A stretch of DNA of 64,000 nt from Candidatus Margulisiibacteriota bacterium. Its GTDB lineage: Bacteria > Margulisbacteria > Riflemargulisbacteria > GWF2-39-127. Below the pieces are notes generated by a model. The model was not told the DNA's origin and searched no databases. It saw only the letters and a program-made list of their open reading frames with translations. Shown here piece after piece: positions 55,778 through 64,000 of this stretch. Every line of letters starts with the position of its first letter. Position 1 is the stretch's first letter. The stretch spans positions 85,429 to 149,428 of the forward strand of contig QKMY01000057.1 of assembly GCA_003242895.1 (NCBI GenBank). The letters run 5' to 3'. Both the position numbers and the translations under genes were made by a program.

Positions 55778-56824
55778 ATGCATGATACTAAGCCAGGCTA
55801 TCAATTAACGGATGAATTGATAGGTAAAGTCAAGGCAGTGGTATCTAAATTGCCTTTTCATGGAAATCATAAAGATGTAATTACCGAAATGCTTTTTTCT
55901 ATTGCTCGTACTTCAAACCTCTACAAGCTTGAACGATGGGAATTAATGTCAATAGTGAAAGCTGTTCAAGAGCTTCTCGGCGCTTTTGGGATGTTTTCAA
56001 TCTACAAAGGCGTTGCCAAAATAACTATTTTCGGTTCAGCCAGGATAAAAAAAGGCCATGAAGAATATGAACTTGCCAGGCGATTCGGGCAGCTCATACG
56101 TGAAGCTGGCTATTACGTTATAACCGGGGCAGGGCCAGGGATAATGGAAGCCGGCAATGAAGGGGCTGGCCGGGATTATAGTTTCGGGCTTAATATCATG
56201 CTGCCGTTTGAGCAATCCTCGAACCCGGTCATCGAGGGTGATCTTAAAGATTATACCTTTCGGTATTTCTTCACCAGAAAACTGATGTTTTTAAAAGAAT
56301 CCTCCGGGATTGTCGTATGCCCAGGTGGGTATGGGACTATGGATGAATTATATGAGACACTGACCATGATTCAGAACGGAAAAACCGCAATAGTACCGAT
56401 TGTCCTTCTCAACTGTCCGGGAAGTGATTTCTGGAAATCCTGGGATGAGTTCGCAGTGAAACAGTACGTTCGCCATAATCTGGTTTCGCCAAATGATCGA
56501 AGTTTGTATAAGATTTTGGCAAGCGCTGAAGAGGCACGTGACGAAATCCTCAATTTTTATAAGAATTTTCATTCATATCGTTACTGGAAAGACAATATAT
56601 TAATCATTCGGGTGAAGAAATATCTTAATGATAATCAATTGTCATTTCTCTCTAGCCGATTTAAGGACTTAACGGAAGATAAGACTATCCACCGTATAAA
56701 GGAACAACCGTTTTTTGATAAGAACAATCCCAAGATGAAAGACATGCATTACCTGGGATTGCAATTTATCCAGCGGGATTACGGAACACTCAGGCAAATG
56801 ATCGATTGCATTAATGAGTTTTAG
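55778..56824 (+). CDS. LOG-family nucleotide phosphoribohydrolase-like protein (copy 2)
   Basis: Same length (348) and layout as its upstream neighbour. From about residue 105 to 230 the two proteins differ at only three positions I can see, and the DNA there is also nearly identical, whereas both ends have diverged clearly. The PGGYGTMDE motif is intact. AGGAGG lies before the ATG. Each copy has its own upstream gap of about 260-290 bases, so they are probably separate transcription units. Confidence 0.85.
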   Translation: MHDTKPGYQLTDELIGKVKAVVSKLPFHGNHKDVITEMLFSIARTSNLYKLERWELMSIVKAVQELLGAFGMFSIYKGVAKITIFGSARIKKGHEEYELARRFGQLIREAGYYVITGAGPGIMEAGNEGAGRDYSFGLNIMLPFEQSSNPVIEGDLKDYTFRYFFTRKLMFLKESSGIVVCPGGYGTMDELYETLTMIQNGKTAIVPIVLLNCPGSDFWKSWDEFAVKQYVRHNLVSPNDRSLYKILASAEEARDEILNFYKNFHSYRYWKDNILIIRVKKYLNDNQLSFLSSRFKDLTEDKTIHRIKEQPFFDKNNPKMKDMHYLGLQFIQRDYGTLRQMIDCINEF

Positions 56825-57116
56825 TATTCGTCGATATGTCAAAAGATTCGGGTTTTATATCCCGATATCTTTATTTGTCTCACGGTAACGCACACGTCAA
56901 TTCTAAATTTTGAATCGTGAATGGTTGGTACTTTTCTTGAGTTTTCGTTCATAATATGAGACAATAGTTGGTAACTAAAAATAAATATACTTTATAATAT
57001 ATAGAATAAATACTGATTATATAAGGATGAATGAATAAAGTTGATATAACATAAAATAGACGTTATTCTAAAGATAGACGATAAATAAAGTATATTTTTA
57101 TGAAGATGGGTACAAG

Positions 57117-58430
57117 ATGAACAGCGTTATTCAGTTCCCAAACGGTGATGTAAAAGAGGATAGAAGCAAGTGTTTGTTTATGAACAGGATGGTATTCGTG
57201 GAAGGAGAAGATGGAGAGAAGCACAACTACCCATGTATAGTTCTTTATGAAGAGGATGCTGATATCCCTATTCTTTACACAGGATTGGAAAGATACCTGT
57301 GTCACTTGGTAAAGAGTGAACTGCTGAATGGAAAGACACTATCGTATAAAGCATATGCTGTGTGTCACTTTCTGAATTATCTGCTTAGAGAGACTGATAT
57401 AAACTCGATACATGAGTGCAGCCTTGAAACGATAAGAGGTTTCTTAAAGCATATTAAGATGCAAGATGAAGAAAAAGAGTATAACAGAGGAACATGGCTG
57501 AGATACAGAGATTATGTAGTTGATTTCCTTATCCTTTACTACAGTTCAAATAGAGACAGTCTTCCGTTCAACTATGAAGGAGGAGAACTGAAGACGTTGA
57601 CTATTGTAAAGGATGATAAGCATCATAAGAAAGCAGTTATATCGCACAATTCTTCAATGCACGTGTCAGCTCCAAAAACGACTCATAAGAAGAATAGAAT
57701 TCTTATAGATGGATACTTAGACCTTCTCATTTATGAAGCAAAGAAGTATGAGCCTAATATTACACTTGGAATAGCCCTTGGAGCTTATGCAGGAATACGA
57801 GAAGGTGAAGTAGTCAATATAAGCTGTGGAAGGCTTAGCACAATCAGAAAAAGTTTTGGAATGGTATCAGGCATCGAGATAGACATTACAAACAAAGCGC
57901 CATACTTAAAAAATTGGAAAGGTAAAACAGATCCTGGCGCGATAAAGAAGAACAGGGTACAGAAAGTCTATAATGACTTTGTTGCTGATATAAATGAATT
58001 GTATGAAACGCATATCAAAATAATGGAGCGTAAAGGCTTTAAAACAAGTCCTGATGCACCGTTGTTTGTTAATAAGCAGGGTAATCCAATGACAGTGCAG
58101 ACTTATTCCGACAGGGTAAAGACGTTGTTTTATGAAAGATTTTTACCGGCATTAAAGACTTCCTGTGAAAAGCAGGGAACATATGCAGATAATGCAGCGT
58201 TTATAGAAACCTATGAGGTCGAGTATCCAGGTGCACATATGTTCAGACATTGGTTTACAATGTATCTGCTTACAAAAGCAAAGCTTACAAGCGGAGAAAT
58301 CATGAAGTGGCGTGGGGACTCGAGTCAGGAGTCCATGAATGACTACATACATGAGAATGCTGACCTTATAGATATATATAGAGAAAGCTCATACACATTC
58401 CAGTCGCAGATATTGGAAGATATTTATTAG
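57117..58430 (+). CDS. Tyrosine recombinase/integrase 1 (TnpA-like)
   Basis: A 437-residue site-specific recombinase. An N-terminal SAM-like core-binding domain (about 60-160) is followed by the catalytic domain with Arg I in GAYAGIREGEV (R228), the HMFRHWF box (H374, R377) and the nucleophile in MNDYIHEN (Y410). All main catalytic residues are present, so it is probably active. The next gene starts three bases after the stop. The upstream gap has a TATAAT (56993-56998) with a weak TTGGTA box. Confidence 0.88.
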   Translation: MNSVIQFPNGDVKEDRSKCLFMNRMVFVEGEDGEKHNYPCIVLYEEDADIPILYTGLERYLCHLVKSELLNGKTLSYKAYAVCHFLNYLLRETDINSIHECSLETIRGFLKHIKMQDEEKEYNRGTWLRYRDYVVDFLILYYSSNRDSLPFNYEGGELKTLTIVKDDKHHKKAVISHNSSMHVSAPKTTHKKNRILIDGYLDLLIYEAKKYEPNITLGIALGAYAGIREGEVVNISCGRLSTIRKSFGMVSGIEIDITNKAPYLKNWKGKTDPGAIKKNRVQKVYNDFVADINELYETHIKIMERKGFKTSPDAPLFVNKQGNPMTVQTYSDRVKTLFYERFLPALKTSCEKQGTYADNAAFIETYEVEYPGAHMFRHWFTMYLLTKAKLTSGEIMKWRGDSSQESMNDYIHENADLIDIYRESSYTFQSQILEDIY

Positions 58431-58433
58431 GAG

Positions 58434-60473
58434 ATGATGGCTTTGGCGGATGCATGGTCAAACCAAAACATCATTACAATACCCAATGCTTCACGGTCTC
58501 TTAGCATAAAGACAGATGTATTACAGTACCACATTGATAATGGTGCTATAGAGAGCAGAGATGGTTCGATTCTAAAATCTGCCTGCAATGAAATACAGAT
58601 ACAAAAAGCAAACTATGTTGGCATCAAGAATTTTTTGAAACAGCATAATGATGACAGATTTGAATCAAAGTATGTAAAAAACAGAAACAAATATATCGAC
58701 TTTCTTGAGGAATATGACTATTTCGGTATTGAAATAAAAGAACCAACAGAGATACTATTCGACATCCCTGAACGTGAAGAATTCTATATCACAAAAGAAG
58801 ATGCCTTATTTCTGGATTATAAGAGCAGACAGTTTTTTCGAGAATTTGGGCTGACTGAAGAAGAAAAAGCAAGATGGATTATAAATCATTCCAAAGGACA
58901 TCCTGTAGCCCTTGATTATATAAATAAATACATTGCTTATATTGAAGACGAGGATAATGTATACACTCCTTCACTTACAGCCTTTGTAAGAACCATATTT
59001 GATATGCCTGATATAAAGCAGCTTATTGATGAGGATTTTGTTTCTTCTATCGAAGATGCTGAAACTGTAAGAACCAAGGAACTTCTAACAGAATTCTTTA
59101 AGTTTGTTGCTAAGTATGAAAATGTAAAATACCACAACATCGACTTGAAGAAGAGAGAAAGTGATGCAGAGCCTGCGTATCCTTATGAAGACTTTGTCAG
59201 ACTGGCAAAGATATTATTTAACAGTGATTACGACAAAGATCATAACCTGACTCTTAAGGCATTAGAAAACAGTAATTATGCAGAGATGTGGATGTTCTTA
59301 GCATGTCACTATGTGTGCGGTTGGCGTTCTTCAGATATCTGCGACAGATGGGTTTATCCAAACTTTAAGAGTAATGATAATCCATTTAAAATCAACATAG
59401 ATACATTAAAGGCAGATATCCTGAATGGAAATATTTCTAATGAAACATATGACGGTGTTGCTCTATACACTATAAGAAAAATTGAAATGGCATACAATGT
59501 CCCGCAAAAGACAGGACTTGGAAAGCTCCGTTCTGAGATTGTGCCAGACCTCAGGACAATTTTTGGAAAACTTGCTCTTATAGCAGAGTATCATCACATA
59601 ACTTCGGGCGAGGGATACATGAATGCTCATAGAGCAAGTCGTTATAGAAATTGGATTATCTGTAGGGACTTCTTTGGAGACGACATATTTAATATAACAG
59701 GAAAACATTCCATTTCTTCAAGAAGGCTCAATAAATCATATTTGCAGGGAATTGAGCAGTCGGCAAGGAATAACGGGAATACCACTTTGGTTGCTAATGT
59801 GATAGCATCATTTGCCCGCAATCATGCAAATGTAGATACTACAGCTATTTATCTGAAAGATCACGGTCTGACGGGTGAGAGCGCAGAAGTTGTTTTATAC
59901 ATGATGATGCAGAGAGGTGTATTCAGCGTTTCATTGTACAATGCACTTATAGCAGCATTTCCAGATGCTTTTGAAAAGCTTTCTGCAAAAGAGCAGACTC
60001 TGATAATGGAACAGATTCCACTCTCGGCTTATGAACTGGAGACAGTAGGAACTTCATTGGTAGCTTCAAATAGAATGACTGAGATTTTATCTCAGGGCAA
60101 ATCAGAAGAACCAACTGAGATATTGAAAGCCATGTTTGCTCTTGCACAAGGAAAAGGTAAGGCAAAGGATGCAGGTATTTACTGTAAAAAGAAAGCATTA
60201 GGCTTTTGCTGTGAGAATCCTACATACGAGTCATGTCTTGCAAATCTCTGCCCATATCATGTGTTCACAAGTGATGGAATTCCTTCACTTGTAAAAGTGA
60301 TAAAGGATTACATGGAAAAAGAGCTTATTACAGGTAATAGAAAGTACGGTATAGCACTTAGAACACAGATAATACCTGCTTTTCAGGAAATAATAAACGC
60401 AATTATAAAGGAAATGTCAGAAGAAGATAAAGCAGGAACACGAAAACTTATTGTGGAGGCTCTGAATGGATAA
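58434..60473 (+). CDS. Large tyrosine recombinase 2 (TnpB-like)
   Basis: A 679-residue protein comparable to TnpB of Tn554 (about 630 residues). Candidate catalytic residues are R298 (CGWRSSDIC), H425 and R430 (HSISSRR) and Y473 (TAIYLKDHG). The C-terminal part has a cysteine/histidine group (CKKKALGFCCENP, CLANLCPYH, about 580-610) that could bind zinc. The start overlaps nothing, and translation is likely coupled to gene 1 (3-base gap) and to gene 3, whose start lies 8 bases before this stop codon. Box assignments are by eye. Confidence 0.78.
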   Translation: MMALADAWSNQNIITIPNASRSLSIKTDVLQYHIDNGAIESRDGSILKSACNEIQIQKANYVGIKNFLKQHNDDRFESKYVKNRNKYIDFLEEYDYFGIEIKEPTEILFDIPEREEFYITKEDALFLDYKSRQFFREFGLTEEEKARWIINHSKGHPVALDYINKYIAYIEDEDNVYTPSLTAFVRTIFDMPDIKQLIDEDFVSSIEDAETVRTKELLTEFFKFVAKYENVKYHNIDLKKRESDAEPAYPYEDFVRLAKILFNSDYDKDHNLTLKALENSNYAEMWMFLACHYVCGWRSSDICDRWVYPNFKSNDNPFKINIDTLKADILNGNISNETYDGVALYTIRKIEMAYNVPQKTGLGKLRSEIVPDLRTIFGKLALIAEYHHITSGEGYMNAHRASRYRNWIICRDFFGDDIFNITGKHSISSRRLNKSYLQGIEQSARNNGNTTLVANVIASFARNHANVDTTAIYLKDHGLTGESAEVVLYMMMQRGVFSVSLYNALIAAFPDAFEKLSAKEQTLIMEQIPLSAYELETVGTSLVASNRMTEILSQGKSEEPTEILKAMFALAQGKGKAKDAGIYCKKKALGFCCENPTYESCLANLCPYHVFTSDGIPSLVKVIKDYMEKELITGNRKYGIALRTQIIPAFQEIINAIIKEMSEEDKAGTRKLIVEALNG

Positions 60474-62073
60474 CATTTTAAGAAAAATAGAGTCTGAAGA
60501 AGTAATACTCTACACAGATCAAGTCTACAGTGTTGAATTGTTGAACAAATGCCGTGAGATACATAAATCACTTGTAAATGGTGGAAAGCTTGAAGGCATA
60601 TTTGAGGCTGATAAATGGATGGGCTATTCAGACGTTAAAAAGTATGGTCTTGATTTCTCCCTTGATTCAGAAGCTTACAAAAAGCACATTGGTAAGGAAT
60701 TCGGAATTACCGAAGAAACAATGAAAAACATGCTTAGATGCTATGCTATTTATTGCAACGGAGTCTATGTTTATCAGACCATTGCCAGAGACAAGATAAA
60801 TACCATCAAGGAATTCCTTCAAAAGTACACAGATAAAGATTTTAGACTGACAACTACTGTTATTACTACCTTGGAAGATTTCCTTGGCTTCATAAATACA
60901 CCTGATACACAGATTGAGCTGATAACGTCCAACATAAAGCTGATAAAAAGTAAGGAATCATCGCAGAGACTTCTTTCACCAATAATAAATTATCTGGTGA
61001 TTGAAAACGAGGTCAACAGTATTTATAGGAAAAACCCTGATGATAATATGTTCAAGAAATGGTTTCCTATATATTTCTGGGTAAATATAACATTTATCCT
61101 TCCTATAAGAGCCACAGAAATGCTTCTCACGCCGAAGGAATGCATTTATCATGAGAATGGCAAGACATATCTCAGAATAAGGCGCTCAAGGCTAAAAAAA
61201 GGAACAAGGACTGTATATTACGATGTAAATAAGGATTACAAGGAGTTCACTTACGCGATCCCTTATTCAGAGGTTATGAGAAATGTCGAGAGATATGTGG
61301 AACTTACCAAAGGTCAGGAAAGACGTTTCCTTTTTGAGTATAACGAGTTGATGATAAATGACATGCTTTCGTTGCAGGCTTTTAATCATCTTGTAGTAGC
61401 TTTCGTAGAGGAACATATCATTGGAAATAGCCGATATGACTTTGCTAAGTATGCAACAGGAATCACAGAGTTTGTGCCTGTTACGGCAGGCGATAGCAGA
61501 CCGATTGCAATGGCTAACCTGTATTTCCAGAAGTTAGGTGAGGATATATGCAGGCAGCTTGCAGACCATATAAATATAAATACAAGTTCTGGATATTACA
61601 CAAATATATCTGAGACCATATGGGCTTCTTCAGTAGTACAGCTTCAGAAAAAGTTTGATTATGAATGGCGATATTCCAAAGAGCAATACGAGCAGGGCGA
61701 AAAAACTGCTGTTGATACTGGAAAGTCTATCTGCATATCACATAAGAGATTGGCAGATGAAGAGGATTTAAGCGACTGCATCGAACAGGGACATCTTGCA
61801 GACTGTATGGGTTGTAAATATTATAGACCGACTAAGGCAGAACTTGAATGCTTTTTGCAATTCCAGCAAAAGAAGGCTGATGATAGTGCAAAGCGTGTAA
61901 TTGAGTTCATGAACAATGCCATGAGTATTAAAAGTAAGGACTCGGCACTTGAAGAGGTATTCTTATCGGTTCAGACAGACGCCACACGCTATCGTATGGG
62001 ATGCAACATTAAAGCAGAGGAGAAATATAACGAATGGCAAAGACTCAGAAATATACAGAAGACCAGCTACTAG
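60466..62073 (+). CDS. Tyrosine-recombinase-like protein 3
   Basis: A 535-residue protein. R215 (LPIRATEMLL) fits catalytic Arg I. A GDSRPIAMANLYFQKLG segment (R345), ADHININ and SGYYTNIS (Y377/Y378) may supply the His, Arg II and Tyr positions, although the spacing is unusual. The C-terminus has a CxxxH...C...CMGCKYY group (about 420-450), like the one in gene 2. It overlaps gene 2 by 8 bases and gene 4 by 40 bases. It may be an active recombinase or a structural partner. Confidence 0.72.
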   Translation: MDNILRKIESEEVILYTDQVYSVELLNKCREIHKSLVNGGKLEGIFEADKWMGYSDVKKYGLDFSLDSEAYKKHIGKEFGITEETMKNMLRCYAIYCNGVYVYQTIARDKINTIKEFLQKYTDKDFRLTTTVITTLEDFLGFINTPDTQIELITSNIKLIKSKESSQRLLSPIINYLVIENEVNSIYRKNPDDNMFKKWFPIYFWVNITFILPIRATEMLLTPKECIYHENGKTYLRIRRSRLKKGTRTVYYDVNKDYKEFTYAIPYSEVMRNVERYVELTKGQERRFLFEYNELMINDMLSLQAFNHLVVAFVEEHIIGNSRYDFAKYATGITEFVPVTAGDSRPIAMANLYFQKLGEDICRQLADHININTSSGYYTNISETIWASSVVQLQKKFDYEWRYSKEQYEQGEKTAVDTGKSICISHKRLADEEDLSDCIEQGHLADCMGCKYYRPTKAELECFLQFQQKKADDSAKRVIEFMNNAMSIKSKDSALEEVFLSVQTDATRYRMGCNIKAEEKYNEWQRLRNIQKTSY

Positions 62074-62867
62074 AGGCTGTTATAAGGTTTTCTGAAATAG
62101 AAAAGAAAAAGATAAAAACTACAGAACTTGCAAAGTGGTGCAGGGATAACATAGAAGGTTTAGAAGAGGTCAGGGATTATCATTTTACCCGTCCTATTAA
62201 AGAAAAGGATGAAAAGATAGGAAAGATGGTGGAAAGACCAAAACTTTGTACTGTTAGGATGGAAGAAATAAATAAATCCCGCAGTCTTACTGTAAGCATC
62301 AATACAAATTGCTTACTAAAAGCATCGAACATAGACACTTTTATGGAACAACCTACATCATTGCAGAGGAAGATGATTGTAGAGACCAGAGAGACTGTAG
62401 ATAAGCTACTTACAAAAAATGCAAATCTTACACGAGAGAATGAAGCTTTGAGAGCCGAAAATAAGTCTCTCAAGACAGATGTTTTATCCGTTTCAGATAA
62501 GGTGGATATATTGCAGAAAACACAGGAGAAGTTAATAAAACAGGCAACATACCTCATGAAGATGACAGATGAAGAGGCTCGGAAGAAAATGCTTTCTGAA
62601 ATGGGGATTGAGGATGGTTCTATAGATTTGGATGTGTATACTCAAAGCTTACAACAGAACATAAATGAAGTTATGGATATAAATAAAGTGCTAAAAAATT
62701 ACATCGTGATAAATACTTCAAATATCGCTGAAAATGTTGATACAAATGCAACCTCGTTAAATGATAAAATTATGTCTGGATTAGATTTTTATGGCTCCTC
62801 AGACAAAACTGTGGGTAAGTTGATGCATAGGCAAATCTCCCATAGAATGATAAAGAGCCAACTCTAA
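62034..62867 (+). CDS. Coiled-coil accessory protein, 3' end replaced by IS sequence
   Basis: A 277-residue protein with a winged-helix-like N-terminus (about 1-60) and a long coiled-coil (about 125-190). Its place and character recall TnpC of Tn554, which influences insertion and orientation, but it is longer. From about residue 254 on, the codons are antisense to the end of the ISL3-type transposase, so the natural C-terminus has been replaced by inserted DNA. The start lies 40 bases inside gene 3. Confidence 0.72.
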   Translation: MAKTQKYTEDQLLEAVIRFSEIEKKKIKTTELAKWCRDNIEGLEEVRDYHFTRPIKEKDEKIGKMVERPKLCTVRMEEINKSRSLTVSINTNCLLKASNIDTFMEQPTSLQRKMIVETRETVDKLLTKNANLTRENEALRAENKSLKTDVLSVSDKVDILQKTQEKLIKQATYLMKMTDEEARKKMLSEMGIEDGSIDLDVYTQSLQQNINEVMDINKVLKNYIVINTSNIAENVDTNATSLNDKIMSGLDFYGSSDKTVGKLMHRQISHRMIKSQL

Positions 62868-63240
62868 AGCTGAAAATGTCCTAAAGCCATAATGCTGACG
62901 AATTATTGTTATTAAATCCTTCAACTGTACCATTAGATATTTGCGGAGAAACTGTAAACCAATTAAGAATATTTTCCTTATGTTTACGAAGCATTTTTGC
63001 CACTTTTTTTATAGGCTCAATTTTAGATCGCATAGCTATAAACACCCAATCTTCAAGGAATTTTTCAGCAGAAGTCCGACAGGTATAAAGCCAGAATTTT
63101 TGAAAGGATTCTCTAAGCAAATTGGTTTTATAGGTCATTAAATTTTGCTTGGCAAGTTCCTTCATCCGCTGCTCTTGTTTTTCGGTCAAGTTTTCTGGTT
63201 TTTTCAAAAAGCACCAACGGCTATTTTTCAAGACAGTGGG
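62793..63240 (-). mobile_element. ISL3-family insertion sequence remnant
   Basis: The left boundary, GGCTCCTCAGACAAAAC (62793 on), resembles ISL3-family terminal inverted repeats that begin GGCTCTTC. The transposase stop codon lies 6 bases in from this end, as is common in the family. The other end is lost where the inverted-repeat element at 63238 begins. No target duplication can be identified. Confidence 0.65.
62799..63234 (-). pseudogene. ISL3-family transposase, C-terminal fragment with frameshift
   Basis: On the minus strand the C-terminal third of an ISL3 DDE transposase is visible: SRWCFLKKPENLTEKQ, ending with FTVSPQISNGTVEGFNN, then a frame change near 62900-62915 followed by HYGFRTFSALELALYHSMGDLP and a stop at 62799. 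A small deletion between GFNN and YGFRT explains the frameshift. The N-terminal two thirds are absent: the frame meets a stop codon at 63244-63246, and the sequence beyond is not transposase-like. Confidence 0.8.
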
Positions 63241-63526
63241 GTTCTACCGCATAAGCGGTCAAAATCGGCAGTTGAAATAACAGCGTGCTTAATTTTGTCA
63301 AAATTCGATCTAAAAACAATTGCTTAACCATTACCTTCAAGAGAAGCCCTTGACTTGTTTCGTTTGTTTTACAATTGTTTTACTGCGTTACAAGATAAAA
63401 CGCAAACTCATCATCTCAGAATCTAACGTTATGTATTTTCTGTGTTAATAGAAATATTTTATTACAACTATTAGGCGGTTTTTCTAAATTCTATTACAGA
63501 TTTTGACCGCTTATGCAGCGACACCC
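63238..63526. mobile_element. Inverted-repeat-bounded element of about 290 bp (MITE-like)
   Basis: A perfect 18-base inverted repeat, GCATAAGCGGTCAAAATC (63249-63266) and its complement (63499-63516), lies near both ends. Both ends also start with GGG on the outside. The inside is AT-rich without a coding frame. This fits a miniature element or a deleted insertion sequence; I see no flanking target duplication. It begins where the ISL3 transposase breaks off. Confidence 0.55.
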
Positions 63527-63734
63527 TAATATCTGATTATCAATTAAACAAAAGATAAAAACACTTAATAATAGTGTTAGAAATAACTTATTTTTTTCTA
63601 TTACCAACTCGCATATTTCCGCGCCCTCCCTCCCCTTTTTATAGTTTGCTAAATAACCTCTTTTGACAGAAAACAAACCTCATCCTGTCGAACTATTATA
63701 TTTACTAAAGTAACATAAGTGTTAATATATTTAT
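63527..63734. other. AT-rich non-coding stretch
   Basis: About 200 bases between the inverted-repeat element and the last ORF. I see no convincing gene. A TTGACA (63663-63668) lacks a well-spaced -10 box. Confidence 0.4.
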
Positions 63735-63920
63735 ATGTTCTCAATCAAAAAATTAAATCATCAAGTACAAATATGGCTGTTATTAATAACAATCTTTATG
63801 AGCACATCATTTGTAGAAGCAAAAGAAACTACAAAACTTCTTAAAAGTAAATTTGGGTTTTCATTGCAAATACCGGCATCATATTTCTATGAAGAGCCCA
63901 GCTGTAATATCCTAAAATAA
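63735..63920 (+). CDS. Short secreted-type ORF, possibly a gene fragment
   Basis: A 61-residue frame with a hydrophobic signal-like segment (about residues 12-28, ending FVEA) followed by a short mature part that stops at 63918-63920. There is no ribosome-binding site, and the mature region is short, so this may be the 5' remnant of a longer gene. The remaining 80 bases to the window end contain nothing I recognise. Confidence 0.35.
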   Translation: MFSIKKLNHQVQIWLLLITIFMSTSFVEAKETTKLLKSKFGFSLQIPASYFYEEPSCNILK

Positions 63921-64000
63921 AGCAACTAAAACGTCCTGCATTTTCTCAAGATAACCCAACCTGAAAAGATACTTTCCATAATTAAAACAACCTAATGGAT

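Larger units (their letters stand above)
57117..62792 (+). mobile_element. Tyrosine-recombinase trio element (Tn554/RIT-like)
   Basis: Four tightly packed plus-strand genes: three large proteins with tyrosine recombinase features and a coiled-coil protein. Such a run resembles Tn554 (TnpA, TnpB, TnpC) and recombinase-in-trio elements. Codon style (many AGA, ATA, ACA) differs from the neighbouring genes and recalls Firmicutes. The left end lies somewhere in 56825-57116, which has an 11-base inverted repeat (ATATACTTTAT and its complement). The right end is lost where an ISL3-type element begins at about 62793. No cargo gene is visible. Confidence 0.7.

Noticed and set aside
57040..57090. CRISPR-like or iteron repeat (ATAGACG twice)
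   Set aside because: Only two 7-base copies are present, without regular spacers. This can occur by chance in AT-rich DNA.
57117..62867. Prophage
   Set aside because: There are integrase-like genes only, with no capsid, tail, terminase, lysis or repressor gene.
63249..63516. Pasteurellaceae-type DNA uptake sequence (AAGCGGTC core)
   Set aside because: AAGCGGTCAAA resembles the core of the Actinobacillus-type uptake signal, but it occurs only as the two arms of one inverted repeat and the preceding base differs (T for C). The arms are better explained as element ends.

Overview
The window is AT-rich bacterial chromosome carrying one end of a flagellar export and regulation cluster, a long run of housekeeping genes and, from about 57.1 kb on, a mobile element that differs in style from its surroundings. 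The flagellar block (fliP-fliQ-fliR-flhB-flhA-flhF-flhG, a small membrane protein, fliA, a FapA/DUF342 gene, a DUF6115-like gene, yvyF, motA, motB) is ordered like those of clostridia and of several candidate phyla, not like enterobacteria. Two periplasmic Slt-type lytic transglycosylases argue for a two-membrane cell. Split glycine decarboxylase subunits and a Bacteroidetes-type GlmU-like enzyme also point away from Proteobacteria. I infer a motile, low-GC, probably diderm bacterium of a little-sampled lineage (Margulisbacteria-like is my guess, from style only).

Layout. 0-13.6 kb: flagellar export gate, placement GTPase/ATPase, sigma-28 and stator genes. 13.6-16.4 kb (minus strand): a coiled-coil protein with a PD-(D/E)XK nuclease domain and two tandem hemerythrins. 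16.8-22.9 kb (plus): lytic transglycosylase, GGQ rescue-factor-like protein, chemoreceptor, ABC-type binding protein and PlsC. 23.0-25.6 kb (minus): RsbW-like ATPase, mtaB, rsmE. 25.8-27.0 kb: GlmU-like enzyme. 27.0-33.6 kb (minus): a second Slt, ruvB, hisB, pyrR, ftsH. 33.8-43.3 kb: comM, a histidine kinase with an altered H-box, a lone receiver domain and a 1741-residue Ser/Thr kinase-ATPase-GAF-histidine kinase. 43.5-45.4 kb: gpsA, a candidate structured small RNA, and a small unknown gene. 45.4-51.7 kb (minus): hisC-gcvT-gcvH-gcvPA-gcvPB-lipM, a glycine cleavage operon with its own lipoyl-attachment gene. 52.2-54.2 kb: a degenerate sensor kinase overlapping an RsbW-like ATPase. 54.4-56.8 kb: tandem LOG-family genes with an almost identical core. 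57.1-62.8 kb: three consecutive tyrosine-recombinase-like genes plus a coiled-coil gene, a Tn554/RIT-like module. 62.8-64.0 kb: a decayed ISL3-family transposase, a roughly 290-bp element bounded by inverted repeats, and a truncated secreted ORF.

The most interesting items are the compact RNA-like locus at 44.53-44.73 kb (promoter, 17-codon ORF, several helices that can pair in competing ways, terminator), the recombinase trio, the uncharacterised nuclease-domain protein, and three signalling proteins with non-standard kinase chemistry. No rRNA, tRNA, CRISPR array or phage structural gene was recognised. Promoters and RNA structures were found by eye and have not been tested by folding or comparison.
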